A stretch of DNA of 64,000 nt, taken from contig JABSTR010001160.1 in the NCBI GenBank assembly GCA_013339765.2, forward strand, positions 1-64,000. Direction: 5' to 3'. The DNA comes from Haemaphysalis longicornis (lineage: Eukaryota > Arthropoda > Arachnida > Ixodida > Ixodidae). This document shows, piece after piece, positions 9,716 to 20,944 of the stretch (position 1 is its first letter; every line of letters begins with the position of its first letter). Under the pieces are notes generated by a model. It was not told the origin of the DNA and made no database searches. It saw only the letters and a program-made list of their open reading frames with translations. The position numbers were made by a program, and so were the translations under genes.

Positions 9716-10269
9716 GATCGTGCTCCTCGCGAGGGGGATGTTTCTTCCATCAGGAAAACGGCTACCGCTGGCGGGAATCGAACCCGGCCGCGTCCTCGGG
9801 CACAGCATTTCTTCCACCCGTCGTCTTGTCATCATTCACTCAGTTAGGAAGGTGACGCTGCTGAACCCAGAAACGGCCGCCATAGGGCTGCGCCCTAAAA
9901 TAACAGCTTCAAAATAACTTTTTTTGTTGTTTTGCGCTAGAATGCTTTCGGCGGTCATCATCATCGTCCTGTGAAACCCACTGTGGAAAGTTGGCTTTCC
10001 TGCAGTGCGTTTTACTAGGACAAGTGACGACGCCATCAGTAAGACATACACAGCTTCGCTTTAAAATGAAAAAAAAAAAAAAAGCTCGGCCTGAGCAACC
10101 CTACTGCGTTACTTTTGATATTTCCGTCCCAATATCCAGTGCTGCCGTGGCCCTTTGAATAGGCTCACCGACTGCACTCAACCGGCGCAGCTCTTTTCCT
10201 TTCTCGGCGGGCGCTACCGCACGAATCCACCTTGGAACATGGAGATGTGGGGACTTACTCTTTAAATGA
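9716..10269. other. Unassigned stretch with a tRNA-like B box
   Basis: On the minus strand GGTTCGATTCCCGCCAGCG (about 9789-9771) is a tRNA-type B box, so a tRNA-derived element is likely. An A13 tract is at 10070-10083. Nothing else recognised. Confidence 0.4.
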
Positions 10270-10535
10270 AGGAAGGGGCATTGATTATTGAGAATTGAGG
10301 GGCATTGATTATTGATTTCATATTATCCCCACGACTTGACCCTGCTGGCTTTTCTATTCTATTTTATCAACTTTCCAATTTTGTTGTATAATTTTCTAAC
10401 GAACCATGTATCGAAACGTATTTTTCTTGTGCCACATATGTACTACGATGGCTCTGCCTCCCCCCCCCCCCCCTTATGTAATTCCCCTCCCGGGTCCTTA
10501 GGGATTTAATAAATGATGATGATGATTACTACTGA
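10270..10535 (+). mobile_element. LINE 3' end (CR1-like tail) with (ATG)n
   Basis: Contains a C-run, then TTATGTAATTCCCCTCCCGG, TTAATAAA and the triplet tail ATGATGATGATG (about 10513-10526). The order C-run, CTTATGTAAT, CCGG, AATAAA and a short microsatellite is the 3' end of CR1-like LINEs; a similar order is seen on the minus strand at 60545-60660. Only the 3' UTR is present. Confidence 0.5.
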
Positions 10536-10955
10536 GAAGGAATTCGAGGAGACGCTTTAGATTGTCACGCCAGGGTCTTACGAAACTACACTTTACATTG
10601 GCGAACGAAGAGGACCAATGGTGTTGCGCACTGGTATTGGCAGCGTCGTTTAATATGACATGGTAACAGCGCTTTTCTTTCCTAGGACACTTGCGTTTTG
10701 CTTTTTAGCAGTCGATACTGATGCTGGCGCCAATGCACTGGTGGGGGCGCACGGTGAATTAGGTCTAGACACCTCGAAAACGCTGATTTCACATTCAGTA
10801 TATTTAACCGTTTGCGCACACTAAATGGCAGTGACTCTATTACGTATACCTGGTGACTGCTGCGGAAAAAATTTTGCTCCCTAGCTTTTCCAAGCCCTGG
10901 GAGCTTTTGCAACAGGTAACGAGTGCGAAAGAATTAACGCAGTATCTAGAGTGGC

Positions 10956-11008
10956 GTCCGACGGCACTCCAGCTGTTCGCTGCACGCATGACTAGAGTGC
11001 CGTCCGAC
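10956..11008. repeat. 14-bp perfect inverted repeat
   Basis: GTCCGACGGCACTC (10956-10969) and its exact reverse complement (10995-11008) are separated by 25 bases. A third, similar copy (CGTCGGACGGCACTCT) is near 11351-11366. Possibly relics of a terminal inverted repeat. Confidence 0.7.
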
Positions 11009-11394
11009 GACATTGCAATATTTAAGACAAGGCTAGCAACGGCCAAACTGTCTGTCGTTGTAGTGTAGAGGATCTGTTTTAGCTTCTCGATCACAAGGAT
11101 GGTGGTTCGAAACGGGCTCTTGCCTCGCTTGTTCTTTTTTTTTCGTCTTTAAATTGGACTATAATTTTTCTGGCTTTGGTAAGTTGTGGTGTTTTAAATT
11201 ATTTTTTTGTGTGCGTTAGGCCAGGTTAACTTATGTTTAGGTTAGGTTGCCCAGCTTTACGTTATCTAGCTTTACGTTATCTAGTGCCAGACGCGGCAAT
11301 TTTGTTACAAAATGCCGGTGGACGTTGATATTGAGGAGTGTTTATAATCCCGTCGGACGGCACTCTGGACACGAACAAGAATTAATTTAGCCAC

Positions 11395-12092
11395 CGTCAA
11401 GCTACCGCCGGATTGGAACATTTCGACCTAAAATAAGAGCCACACCAAGTAGGCTGGATTTCTGGCTCTGCAACGTTTATTTCTACCACATGAAATGTTA
11501 GATCCGGGATCAGTTGTGCAGCGTCCTCTTCCCTTGGGCCGAAGTCCACTTACAAGACCCAAGAGCTCTGGACCCTTCAAGGGTGGAGGCTTGATCCAGC
11601 AGCCATGCCCGAGGCCAAAGCGAAGCGTGGGGTACGACATATTGGCCCTGGGCATCGCCCACGTCACCAGTCCCGTATTCACGGTTTGTGGCTAGGCTCC
11701 CACTCTGAAAAAATAAGGTTTGTTCGTGAGATAAGCCAGTAACGAACAGTCTGCGGTTTCTTCTACGACTCTACACGGACTGCAGGTCCTATCGATGAAT
11801 ACATGGGAGAATGATGCACCGGATAGCGTCCAGGTTGTGTGCTGGCAATCAGGGACTTACGATTTACCAGCTCCAATAAATATTCCACACGATTTAATGT
11901 TTAAGAGAAAACTCCAGCCTTTCGTACCAGGTGTCAAATTCAATACGTTTTTCAGTCACAGTGGCAAATGATGTCAGTTATATAACCATGTACTCGTACA
12001 ACGGCCAATGCATGCGTGTAAAGAATTGTGTGGCGGCTAGAACGTACGTTTAAAACCGAACGAGAAACCAGTGCTACGTGTATTGGGGCACA
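11395..12092. repeat. Diverged dispersed repeat X, copy 2
   Basis: Same order of matching blocks as 6070-6815: GTCAAGCTACC, GAGCCACACC, AGGCTGGATTTCTGGCTCT, TTTATTTC, GGGCCGAAG, AAGACCCA, GTCAGTTATA and CGAGAAACC. No family recognised; see copy 1. Confidence 0.5.
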
Positions 12093-13140
12093 TCTGAAAC
12101 AAAGCATTAGTGATTTTTTTCCAATTTTAAGCATTTTCCAGTACAGTAGACCTGGCAGGTATTTCGAGAGCTACCGCAAACAGGTCACGGATGCCTTCGC
12201 GCGTTCATTATTGCCACCTGGAGTGCACAGTCGAATGCTCTAGCCTCGAACCTAGAAGGGCATTCACGTTTTCCTCTCCCCGGTGCTTAACGGACATTGA
12301 AGAATCGGAGGCGGGGAAGCGTCAAACGCGACGCTATTCGGTCGTCTGGATGCACTCCGCGGTCATTGGTACATATGAAACCGCTTTCGCAAAACTGGGG
12401 AAGTTGGAGACGAAACGCAGAAAAATTAAACTTCAGTTTGCTTAAGGCCCAAGGCGACAGATGGGGTAGTGTGGGAAAGGGAAAAAAAAAATCGAACACC
12501 GCTTTCTGGAAGAAATGTGGTTGAAGCTGAAAGCCTACTCTCAACCCATTATTCAACCTGCCGAAGTCCGAATCTACGACAACGCTGAGCTAAGGGAATG
12601 CGATGTTATTATTTTATATTTATTAGTTCGTGATCGGGTCATCTGAATGTGCTGATCAGGTTAGCTCAGGGTTGTCGTTTATTTGGGCTTCCCATTAGTT
12701 AAGCGTGTGTCGTGATCATCTGTGCGCCTGTTACAGAATGCTTTCGTCATCCTAAACTGCATTCGCCTACCACATGGAACTCGCTTTGCATGTAAAGACA
12801 TACCATTGTTTATAAGCGAACTCTTAAAAAATGAAAGTAAAAAGGTGGTAACGGGTTGCACCTGCTTACTCCTTACGAACTTGCCGATACCGTTGTACGC
12901 CAATACGGCATGCAGGAACGCCGACGTTCCCTGGCGATGATGATGAGTGATCGCGGGTGAAGTGAAAGAAAGAAAACGCTTCCTGTGGCCGGAATCGAAC
13001 CTGTGTCCCTCGCGTTATGAAGCCGATGTCTACCCGATTGCTCCTATTCGGCGTTGTCGAAGCGAACACCTAGCAGCACGCACCAATTCGCGCCGTCCAC
13101 CCCCAACCCGAACGTTAGGCTGAGGGCACACTCGAGAATT
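12093..13140. other. Unassigned stretch with one tRNA-like segment
   Basis: Around 12983-13050 the minus strand carries a tRNA-like segment with a B box (GGTTCGATTCCGGCC), probably SINE-derived. The remainder has only short, unrecognised frames. Confidence 0.4.
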
Positions 13141-13165
13141 GTTGTTGTTGTTGTTGTTGTTGTTC
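13141..13165. repeat. (GTT)n microsatellite
   Basis: Eight GTT triplets in a row. Confidence 0.9.
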
Positions 13166-13361
13166 CTTAACATTATTGCCGCATACCCAATCAGGGGATC
13201 GGCCAAACATCAGTCGTTAATTCGAATGAGATTACTGCCTAGGTGGATGATGCAAGGAAAATTAGAAAAATTTGGAAGCTTTTTTTTCTTGTGTTGGAGG
13301 ATACGAGTTTGGAAATTAGTCAATATTGAAATAAGACAAAAAACAGGAAATAAATAAACAA

Positions 13362-13602
<241 letters not shown>

Positions 13603-14160
13603 TTTGGTAATGGCACGTACCCACTGAGGGGGATCGGCCAAGGCTTGAGGTTTATCTAGTAATTCAAAAAGTGTTCTTTTGAATTGGAAATTGATTATAA
13701 AAACTACACTCCTTAAGGGCGGGGCCAGATAAATGATTGTACGAATACTCTAGCATATTAGTATTCGGTAGCCATGATGAATTTGTGAAGGAGGAAGTAA
13801 ATTTCTTTGCTTGCTTTGCAAGGCAGCTAGCACCGAATGAAAGAAGAACTGAAGTTTTTAGTTGAAGTCCAAGGCGTTCGAATGGGACAGTAGGGTAACA
13901 TTTTTTTTGCACTTTGAAACAACGCCATTCGAACAAATGGAATTGTTGTAGGTGTTCTAGAAAAGCGGTGCGTACCTCCAGAGTAGCGGATACTCGCAGT
14001 GTGGGACTGGCCAACCAGAGAATCAATCGCGAAAAAGCTTCGTGTTCAATTGTCGTCGTCGTCGTTGGACGGAGAAGTGCATGGCTTTTGTCTAGGACAA
14101 GGGGCTGATGTTCACATTCTTTGCATTGATCGAAGTAAGGCGGTGGTGTTCGCTTGATGT
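13603..14160. other. Unassigned stretch
   Basis: Nothing recognised. GGGGATCGGCCAA occurs at 13630 and again just upstream of the microsatellites at about 13193-13205, so the repeat block sits between two short related sequences. Confidence 0.4.
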
Positions 14161-14164
14161 ACTA

Positions 14165-14385
14165 CCCAGCTAATGACGCCTCGAGCCACCAGGATGAGTG
14201 AACTGGTGCGGCTAGCCCCGACTTACAGATCCAAAAAGACCTAATCAGCCGGGCGAAGACGGGAGCAGAATCCAATGGAGCCCTGGACAAAGGGTTCCAC
14301 CTATGATTCTCCCATCCTTTTCTCCCCTTCCCCCTTTCCTCCATCTTTACTTCAATAAAGTTTATTCAGCCAGTCAGTCAGATAC
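14165..14385 (+). pseudogene. I-type LINE C-terminus and 3' UTR
   Basis: A frame reads DLQIQKDLISRAKTGAES followed by NGALD and a stop at about 14304, the C-terminal signature of I-type LINEs (compare the minus-strand copy at 3120-2935: SSDLETQ, IISQAQTAVKS). A pyrimidine-rich 3' UTR and CAATAAAGTTTATTCAGCC follow. Severely 5'-truncated. Confidence 0.6.
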
Positions 14386-14639
14386 CGAGGCAGACTTCCG
14401 CGCGGGAGGGCGATATTGCGTCTCAAAAAGATAATAATAGTTTGCTTGTTTCTTAGTTTGTGTCTATTATTTAGTTTCCCTTGTTCCGTTTCCCTTAGTG
14501 TTTCCTTTCTGTTGTTGAGCGCCCTCTTCTCGGCCAATCTCCGATTGGGTATGTGCCATGGCCAAGCCTTCCCCCTCGCTGTATCGTGATTCCGCTGTAA
14601 TAAAAACATTCCGCTGTAATAGTCACGTGACCAAATTCG

Positions 14640-14839
14640 CCAATTGAAGCGATGGGCATGGAGCGGCATACTCCGATTGGCCGCCGACGCGCGTGCCGAA
14701 CGATAAGAGCAGGCTAAATCTCGACACGCGAGTTACTACAGCGGTTGGTCTGGCGTTCGCAGTCTGCTACTTCGGACAAGGCTCGCCCCCGCAGCGTTTT
14801 CTGTCTTTCGTGAGCTCTATACGGTCGTCCCGTTTCAAG
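14640..14839 (+). promoter_or_regulatory. 5' UTR and proximal promoter region of beta-tubulin
   Basis: Directly upstream of the beta-tubulin start codon, moderately CG-rich, free of recognisable repeats. It contains CCGATTGGCCG at 14671-14681 (an inverted CCAAT box). No TATA box is evident. The role is inferred from position. Confidence 0.4.
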
Positions 14840-14896
14840 ATGCGCGAAATTGTCCACATCCAAGCCGGCCAGTGCGGCAACCAAATGGGTGCCAAG
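14840..14896 (+). CDS. TUBB: Beta-tubulin, first coding exon (codons 1-19)
   Basis: ATG in a good context (TTTCAAGATGCG) opens 19 codons reading MREIVHIQAGQCGNQMGAK, then the donor GTAAAG at 14897. Animal beta-tubulins begin MREIVHIQAGQCGNQIGAK, and many have an intron exactly after this lysine, so the 57-base exon and the splice position both fit. MREI is also the conserved autoregulation tetrapeptide. Residue 16 is Met instead of the usual Ile, a mild change. The product would be a microtubule subunit. No exon 2 (expected FWEVISDEHG) was found downstream in the window, so either intron 1 is very long or this is an orphan exon. Confidence 0.85.
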
Positions 14897-17182
14897 GTAA
14901 AGTCCGCTCGATTTTGCGCCGAATTTTAGTAGATGGGAGGCGGCGCTATCTTAGGCCTAACCGAATGCCGAATTTGCGCTCGCGACCACGTCGTTTCCTC
15001 AGACGTCAACTGCCACTGCTTTGGCTTAGTGCATCTATAAGTGAGTGCTTTTTTTTTTTTTTTTTTTTTTTTTTCAGGATCGCCTGTAGGCACGCATCTG
15101 CAGCTTGTTGTCTTGCTCAAATTAAGCTGCGAAGACGAGAATGTTAACGCCCGTTCAGAATGGCGGCACGATGACTCGACTCTTACTGTCGCAGGCAAAG
15201 CCATGGGTCACAGCCGTGACTGCACTAACGCTTTTTAGCGCTTGCTGCATACTTCCCTTGTATCTAGTGTTCCGCACTTATTTTGGTTGGAATTGCTTTG
15301 TCTCAATAATTTCAGCTATGCCGTATGGTTCACCGCGCTGGCCGAGTACATAGTTCGCGCGTCTAAGGCGAAGTTTGTGAGCCCTCCTTCACTTTTAGTA
15401 GTGTCTATTATCACGGCAACCGGGAAAATTACCGTCAGAAATTTCTCTCGACAGTCACCTCTCATTGGCTAAGCACGCTACGCAGAGATTCTATGGTATA
15501 AGTATTGCCTAAAAAGCGTTGTTTCCAGCTGCCCCTGTAGCGCTGTGGTAGAGTAATTGGATTTAAACGAGAAGGCTCAAGTACAAGTCCGACATTGCGA
15601 TTATTTTTACCTTTAGGAATTTTTGGTCATCGTGATTTTGTTAGTTTTTTTTAGTCTGGTTTTTACTATATCAAGACATCGACGCACAGGGCATCTAGAA
15701 CTGGTTGAATTACGTTTAGTATAGGTTCTGTTCTGTGTCGTTGCGCTGGGTTAGATTACAGGCTTGTTACAGTTGGGCTGAATTTGGGTAGGTTACGACA
15801 CGCTCGGTTAGGTTACGCTAGGTTCGGTGAGGCTATGTTATGTTACGTTACGCTGGAACGTAATATTATTCAGGAAATTTTAGGCCAGATAGCTTTTTTG
15901 GGAACTGCCGTGAGAACTTCCTATAGGAAATTGTCACGGTAGCCGGGAGATTAGACGCATCCTTCACTTTTTTAATGCTCCTCAGGGTAGCTAATGTTCG
16001 CCTTACCCTCGTTGCCCCTCTCACATCTTAGGCTATGTTCAGACTACCGACGTAACAGCCATATCGTGATCTACGGACGTAAAAAAACGGCGTGTCACGC
16101 AGTTCGGTTGGCTGAGGCGTGAAATGACATCATTCTTTAAAGATATTACGACAGTTGCGGCAACACTTTGAACCCGGCCTTAATCGAGTGCTGGCTTCAG
16201 AACTGCCTTATGCTTTCGTCGTGGCCGCAAAGAAAATCGCAACAGCGCGATCGGCTATTCCGCTCTACTTGGTGTCTCACGGCTCGGAAATTTGCCACCG
16301 CATGTCGTTCCTGAGCGACGGGTTTGTCGCTCCGCGTTTGCTCATTTTGTAACGTCCCTATAGGAGTATGTTCGCAAAAGGAACAGCATTGGCGCGAGTT
16401 TAAGCGTTCGAATGAAGCCGCCTTCCTTGTGAATTTTAAGTGCAGAGATCTTTAGGCACTCGCCTTGTCGTCCTAGCTCGCTCGCTCGACCCAAGTATAT
16501 AGAACACCAAGGCGGCATCTCGAGGTAACGCTGTTGTTCGCGGCGTTCTCCAGAGGCTTCGAAAGCCGAGCGGTTTATATGGTCATAAGCGTTCGAAACA
16601 CGTGAAACACTGGAGCTTGTCATGCAGAGTCCCGTTGTTTAGCGCAAAGAAAACTATAGGTACATTTGAGGAAAAATATACGCGATTAACCGGCAGCGAC
16701 CGTGTTCATTTAGTTAAGGACACCCGTTCGGTTGGTTTTTACGATATAGTAAACAGAAAATGTGACAGTGCAACGCCGGCACGTGCGGGGGGGAAAAGCA
16801 CAAAGAGAACAGAACTCCCGCTGGCGCAGTTTCAGGCAGAGGGCGCCAAACACTGCGAAGGCGGGGAATTTGAATTGCATGGGGTGGTAGCAGTAAGCGG
16901 ATAACGGCGGTACAGCCCATTATGGCGAATCACTGCTCTGCACTTTTGACAGCTTTCACATTGAGCGGAATGACTTTAATTTTTCATTTTCTCAGTCTCC
17001 GGGCGGAATTCTGAATTTTGCCGTCTAAGATGTCTATTTCTCGACAGTTTCAGTCATGACGTAATTGGACTTGCGAGGCCTCTGGCATTTGATGTCGCCG
17101 TGTGTGTGCTACGTCACATCCGGCCGTCCGCTTCCAGCCAGTCAGGGCTCGCTTGAAATGAACACTATGCAACCGACATGAC
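14897..17182. other. Putative beta-tubulin intron 1 start and unassigned DNA
   Basis: Includes a T24 tract (15051-15074), a degenerate tRNA-like segment near 15535-15590 (TAGCGCTGTGGTAGAGTAAT) and a GGTTAGGTTACG-rich stretch at 15800-15860. No gene was recognised. If the beta-tubulin exon is real, this is intronic. Confidence 0.4.
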
Positions 17183-17302
17183 ATGGACAACACTGATGAT
17201 TTCGCCTCTGCCGCCGAAGAGGCGCGTCGCAGAGTTCGCCTGCCGCGGGGCGTCAAGACGGTTACCAATGATTCCTCTTACCGAGCCGTCGTTGACCAAT
17301 AG
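17183..17302 (+). CDS. Small open frame, 39 codons, unknown
   Basis: ATG at 17183 reads MDNTDDFASAAEEARRRV, continues for 39 codons and ends TAG at 17300-17302. The charged composition looks like a protein N-terminus, and the true exon might end earlier at an internal splice site. I do not recognise a family; neighbouring DNA is repetitive. It could be a transposon ORF start or chance. Confidence 0.2.
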   Translation: MDNTDDFASAAEEARRRVRLPRGVKTVTNDSSYRAVVDQ

Positions 17303-17332
17303 GAATTCGAGGCTACCTCTTTTGAATTGTTA

Positions 17333-17753
17333 GGTGCGGAGTACATTGCGACCGCGCAATGTCCGTCCGCGTCCGTGCGTATAGCATTTACAATCGCCAA
17401 AGATCACACAGGCACCGGCAGGATTCGAGCCTGTGTCTGGCAGACCGGACGGAGTTAGTGTCAGTCGTCTTACCCATTGGGACCGTAAGTACCCGAGAGT
17501 CAAACAGCTTACTCCCGCACCTGTAACGGTGCGGAGTACCTTAGGACCCCCCAATGTCCGTCCGCGTCCATCCGTGCGCACACCACCATCAAGCAAAATC
17601 AAGCGAAAGTCGATTTTAGCCGTGAGTTGCAGTTTCATTTAGAGAATAATCAAGGTGCAACTCACGGCTCAAATCGAATGACGGTCGGGGCGCAAATCGG
17701 ATGTCACTCGGGGCGCAACTTGGATGTCATTTCGAGTCCCCGTACTCCGCACC
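17333..17753. mobile_element. Element bounded by GGTGCGGAGTAC inverted repeats
   Basis: GGTGCGGAGTAC at 17333-17344 and its reverse complement at 17742-17753. A further direct copy (GGTGCGGAGTACC) is at about 17529. The stretch CAATGTCCGTCCGCGTCC occurs twice (about 17357 and 17551). A minus-strand tRNA-like segment (B box near 17418) shares more than 40 matching bases with the one at 42430-42495. Possibly a foldback or tRNA-carrying element; superfamily unknown. Confidence 0.5.
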
Positions 17754-18607
17754 CTCGCCATCATCCACGGAGTGGAGATGCTGCCATTTTGAAATCTAAG
17801 GTTTGACGAAATCTCGTCTGGTCGGGTAAAAGGTTCATAGTTAAAAACTTTCGGAAACTAAAAAATCCTTGCTCTCGAGGAACGTTGGCACGGCTAGAGA
17901 AACGGCCTGATTGATTTGACATTTATTTGCCTCCAAAAAAGAAGTGTTTCCCTAATATTTTCCCCCGTTTTCTTTTCTTTTCACTGCAGGTGCTGGTGAA
18001 ATTTCCCGCGTAGCGAATCCGAAGTACGAGGACTCTGAGGCACAACGCTGCATCTGCGCTGGCTACATAGGTGGCTGAAAGGCATTCATTCCTGCAGCTT
18101 AGTAATGGTGAAATTGGCCACTTTGCAGAGCTGTACAATAAACAATTTTCAAACAGTCAATCTGTGCGCATACATGCAGTTCTTTTCAGTCATTTGCTTG
18201 CCCGAAATCAGAGCATGGCCGGTTTACATTTTCACAATGGACCATATCTTTAGGCTAGAGCCTATTAAGCTTTTCGAAACCACAAAATGAAATTTTCTAG
18301 TTGAATGTTAACAATTCCTCCTAAGACACATCGCAAGGCACCTCTCAATGTATTTAGGGTTTTATTTAGTATACACCAGTAACACATCTTGAGTATATTT
18401 GAAGCAGTATTTTCTGTGCATTTAAAATGCATTACTAATGAATTTTGTACGTATTCAAAATTACAATTTCTGAGCCTTTTTAATGCATTTGAAATGCCTT
18501 AAATATCTATTTTCAATGTTAATCCAAGAATAAAGGCCTGCTGTAGGGCATGCATGGCAGCAGCCTTGGGCGGGCTTCCTCTGGCCTGCATAGAATAATC
18601 GGAATCA
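17754..18607. other. Unassigned AT-rich stretch
   Basis: No family recognised. TGCATTT/AAATGCATT motifs recur at 18415-18500 without clear periodicity. Confidence 0.4.
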
Positions 18608-18775
18608 GGCCAATGGTAGGCCATACATAATTGGTCATTGGTAGGCCATACATGCTTGGCCAATGGTAGGCCATACATGCTTGGCCAATGGTAGGCCATA
18701 TATGCTTGGCCAATAGTAGGCCATACTTCCTTGGCAAATCGTAGGCCATGCGTATTAGGCCAATGGTCGGTCAGC
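18608..18775. repeat. 25-bp minisatellite
   Basis: Six units with exactly 25-base spacing: TAGGCCAT starts at 18617, 18642, 18667, 18692, 18717 and 18742. The unit is close to GCCATACATGCTTGGCCAAT plus GGTAG. Related GGCCAA/TTGGCC pieces continue to about 18935, suggesting older, decayed units. Confidence 0.9.
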
Positions 18776-19296
18776 CAATGGTATTAGCGGCCATAGAAGA
18801 TTGGCCTATGAATGACAGCCAAGCTCCAGCCTCACACGGCCAAGGACCATTTTGGACTAAGGCCCGAACACTTTGGCCAAAGATTGGCCGGGAGGAAAAG
18901 GGCTGGCAAATGTTCTTTGGGCGAAGATTGGCCGCACATGCTCGTGCTGCCTGGGACAATAGTGTGAATGTATAATATTGAATTAAAAAAGAAAAACAAG
19001 AAATAATAATGTGAAATGAAGAAGGGACGTTAGAATTCTCACACAATATTAGCCAACTCTAAGAATATCTGTGTTTTTGTTTTTTGTGGCGTTCAGGCGA
19101 AAACCTACCTTGTCGAAACTCACCATTTCCCTCTTCTTTTTGTTTTTATGAACCCGGAAATGACGTTTGCTCGCATCATTTTAAAACAAGATAAAAGTTT
19201 AACTTCTTTTTATTTTAACACTTTGTGGTATCAGTTAACCTGAAAAAAAGCACAAAATATTTTAAAGTTAACACACCTTAGTCCCAAGAATAAATA

Positions 19297-20280
19297 GCGA
19301 GCGCGACAAACTGAATATCCTCATCCGGAAGGCCTACAGGTTTGCACTTGGCCTACCACCGACAATTACTACCGACAAGCTAATGAAAATTGGTCTACAC
19401 AACACCTGGGAGGGACTGGCTGAAGCCCACTAGAGGAGCCAGCTCGAAAGACTCAAACTCACCAAAACGGGTCACAACGTCGCCTTGGCTACGGCGCACA
19501 AGAGACCTCATTCAGTAAACAGCGCATCCCCCTTGCCGTACGCCAAGTTATCAACATTGTTGCTATCCCCAGAAATATGCATCCCGTACTCAATGCGTAC
19601 CAAAGAACAGCCATGGTCGTCATCGTCAGGAAATCCTACGGTGACAACAAACCAGTCGTCCGCTGCACAGATGCTGCGCAGTACCCTCAAAAGTCTGCAC
19701 ATGCCATTAGCGTTGTCAACAACCATGGCACAGAACTCACATTGACCACAATCCCGATCCCAGACAAAGAGTCTGCCAAGGAAATCACCGTCGCCCTCGC
19801 TGCCACCGCAGGCTCACGCTACCGCCCGTCCCAATTGCCTACTAGCTGGTGTTTCCCGTCCCGCCATTCGCATCCTGAACACACTACGAATCCCCCGAAC
19901 TATACACAGTCTCGACACCAGGCCTCGCAACCATCCAGGCGTATGAAGCGGCCCACGCCGCTACCCGCGAGCATACCTTTCGGGCCTTCCCCTCGTTGGC
20001 AGATCAATCGGTGACCTCCAGCGACGACATCCCAAGAAGATACACGGATGTCCTCGCCCACTACCGACTGCGGTGGCGCATCCACCACCAACCACACCCA
20101 AAGATGACCAGAGAGGACGCCATTACCCTCAGACAACTGCAAACTAACACCTACCCCCACGGAACATTACTCCAAGCCCACGTCACGGGAGCCCCGACGT
20201 CGGCAGTTTGGGGCAAGGAGTACATGATGTAATGTCGGCCCGCTCTGGGCTTTCTCGTGGGGGAAGAGATTAAAATGGAT
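19297..20280 (+). pseudogene. I-type LINE fragment: end of RT, RNase H, C-terminal linker
   Basis: Starts with the reverse-transcriptase thumb (IRKAYRFALGLP then TDKLMKIGLHNTWEGLAEAH, followed by a stop), goes on to RNase H (YGDNKPVVRCTDAAQY; PDKESAKEITVALAAT) and ends with the post-RNase-H linker HPKMTREDAITLRQLQTNTY. Frame changes and stops separate the pieces. The RNase H aspartate/glutamate context is recognisable but the second Asp motif is lost. The fragment ends near GGGGGAAGAGATTAAA. It belongs to the same broad lineage as 2885-4200 and 56000-58420 and is not functional. Confidence 0.7.
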
Positions 20281-20405
20281 TTAAAATATCTTATACTGAA
20301 CGCTTACTGTCGAAACTTGTTGGGAGATATCTCCTGATAAAAAGGAAGCATTTTACATAGTTATCTAAGCTTTGGAATTCCGTGTCACTACTCCTTCAAA
20401 CATCC

Positions 20406-20449
20406 ACCTACACCTGGCCTATGGCGCGTCCCATAGGCCAGGTGTAGGT
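20406..20449. repeat. Perfect 19-bp hairpin
   Basis: ACCTACACCTGGCCTATGG at 20406-20424, six-base loop CGCGTC, then the exact reverse complement at 20431-20449. It lies between two dead LINEs. Confidence 0.9.
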
Positions 20450-20944
20450 TCGGCGAGTTAAACCTCACCATCCAACAATCGAGGTGCTTTTAGACTCCAT
20501 ACAAAGGCAAACACAAAAAGTAAGACATGCAATTTTACATGATTGAAGCAACGTGTAGCCTCAGGAGAATCAATGCTCCTTGAAGTGTTATGAAGAAAGG
20601 TTGATCCATCTGAAAAGAACCTATTCGAAGAGAATAACTGCATAGGTTTGCGAAACACTAAGACTAGGAACTATTTAATTTACCTAAAGAGTCTCACCTT
20701 TCGTATCACTTTCTTATTTTCTTTTATGGAAAACGATGCTGTATTCGGTTGTAAATAAACAATTGCAGCGGCCATTTTAGATGCGAAGCATCTCATGCTC
20801 CGGGCTGTGTCCGTCCCTCCCTTGCCGTCCGCCGTCTTCACTGTACTGCGCATGCGCGTCTCTTCGGCCCTGCACGGTACACGGATCTGTACATCGGCTC
20901 AGGCAAAACAATATGCGCAAGGTCATGGTACAGTTTTTTGCGCG

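Noticed and set aside
15780..15860. GGTTAGGTTACG-type repeats as interstitial TTAGG telomere sequence
   Set aside because: Irregular and interrupted; not a TTAGG array.
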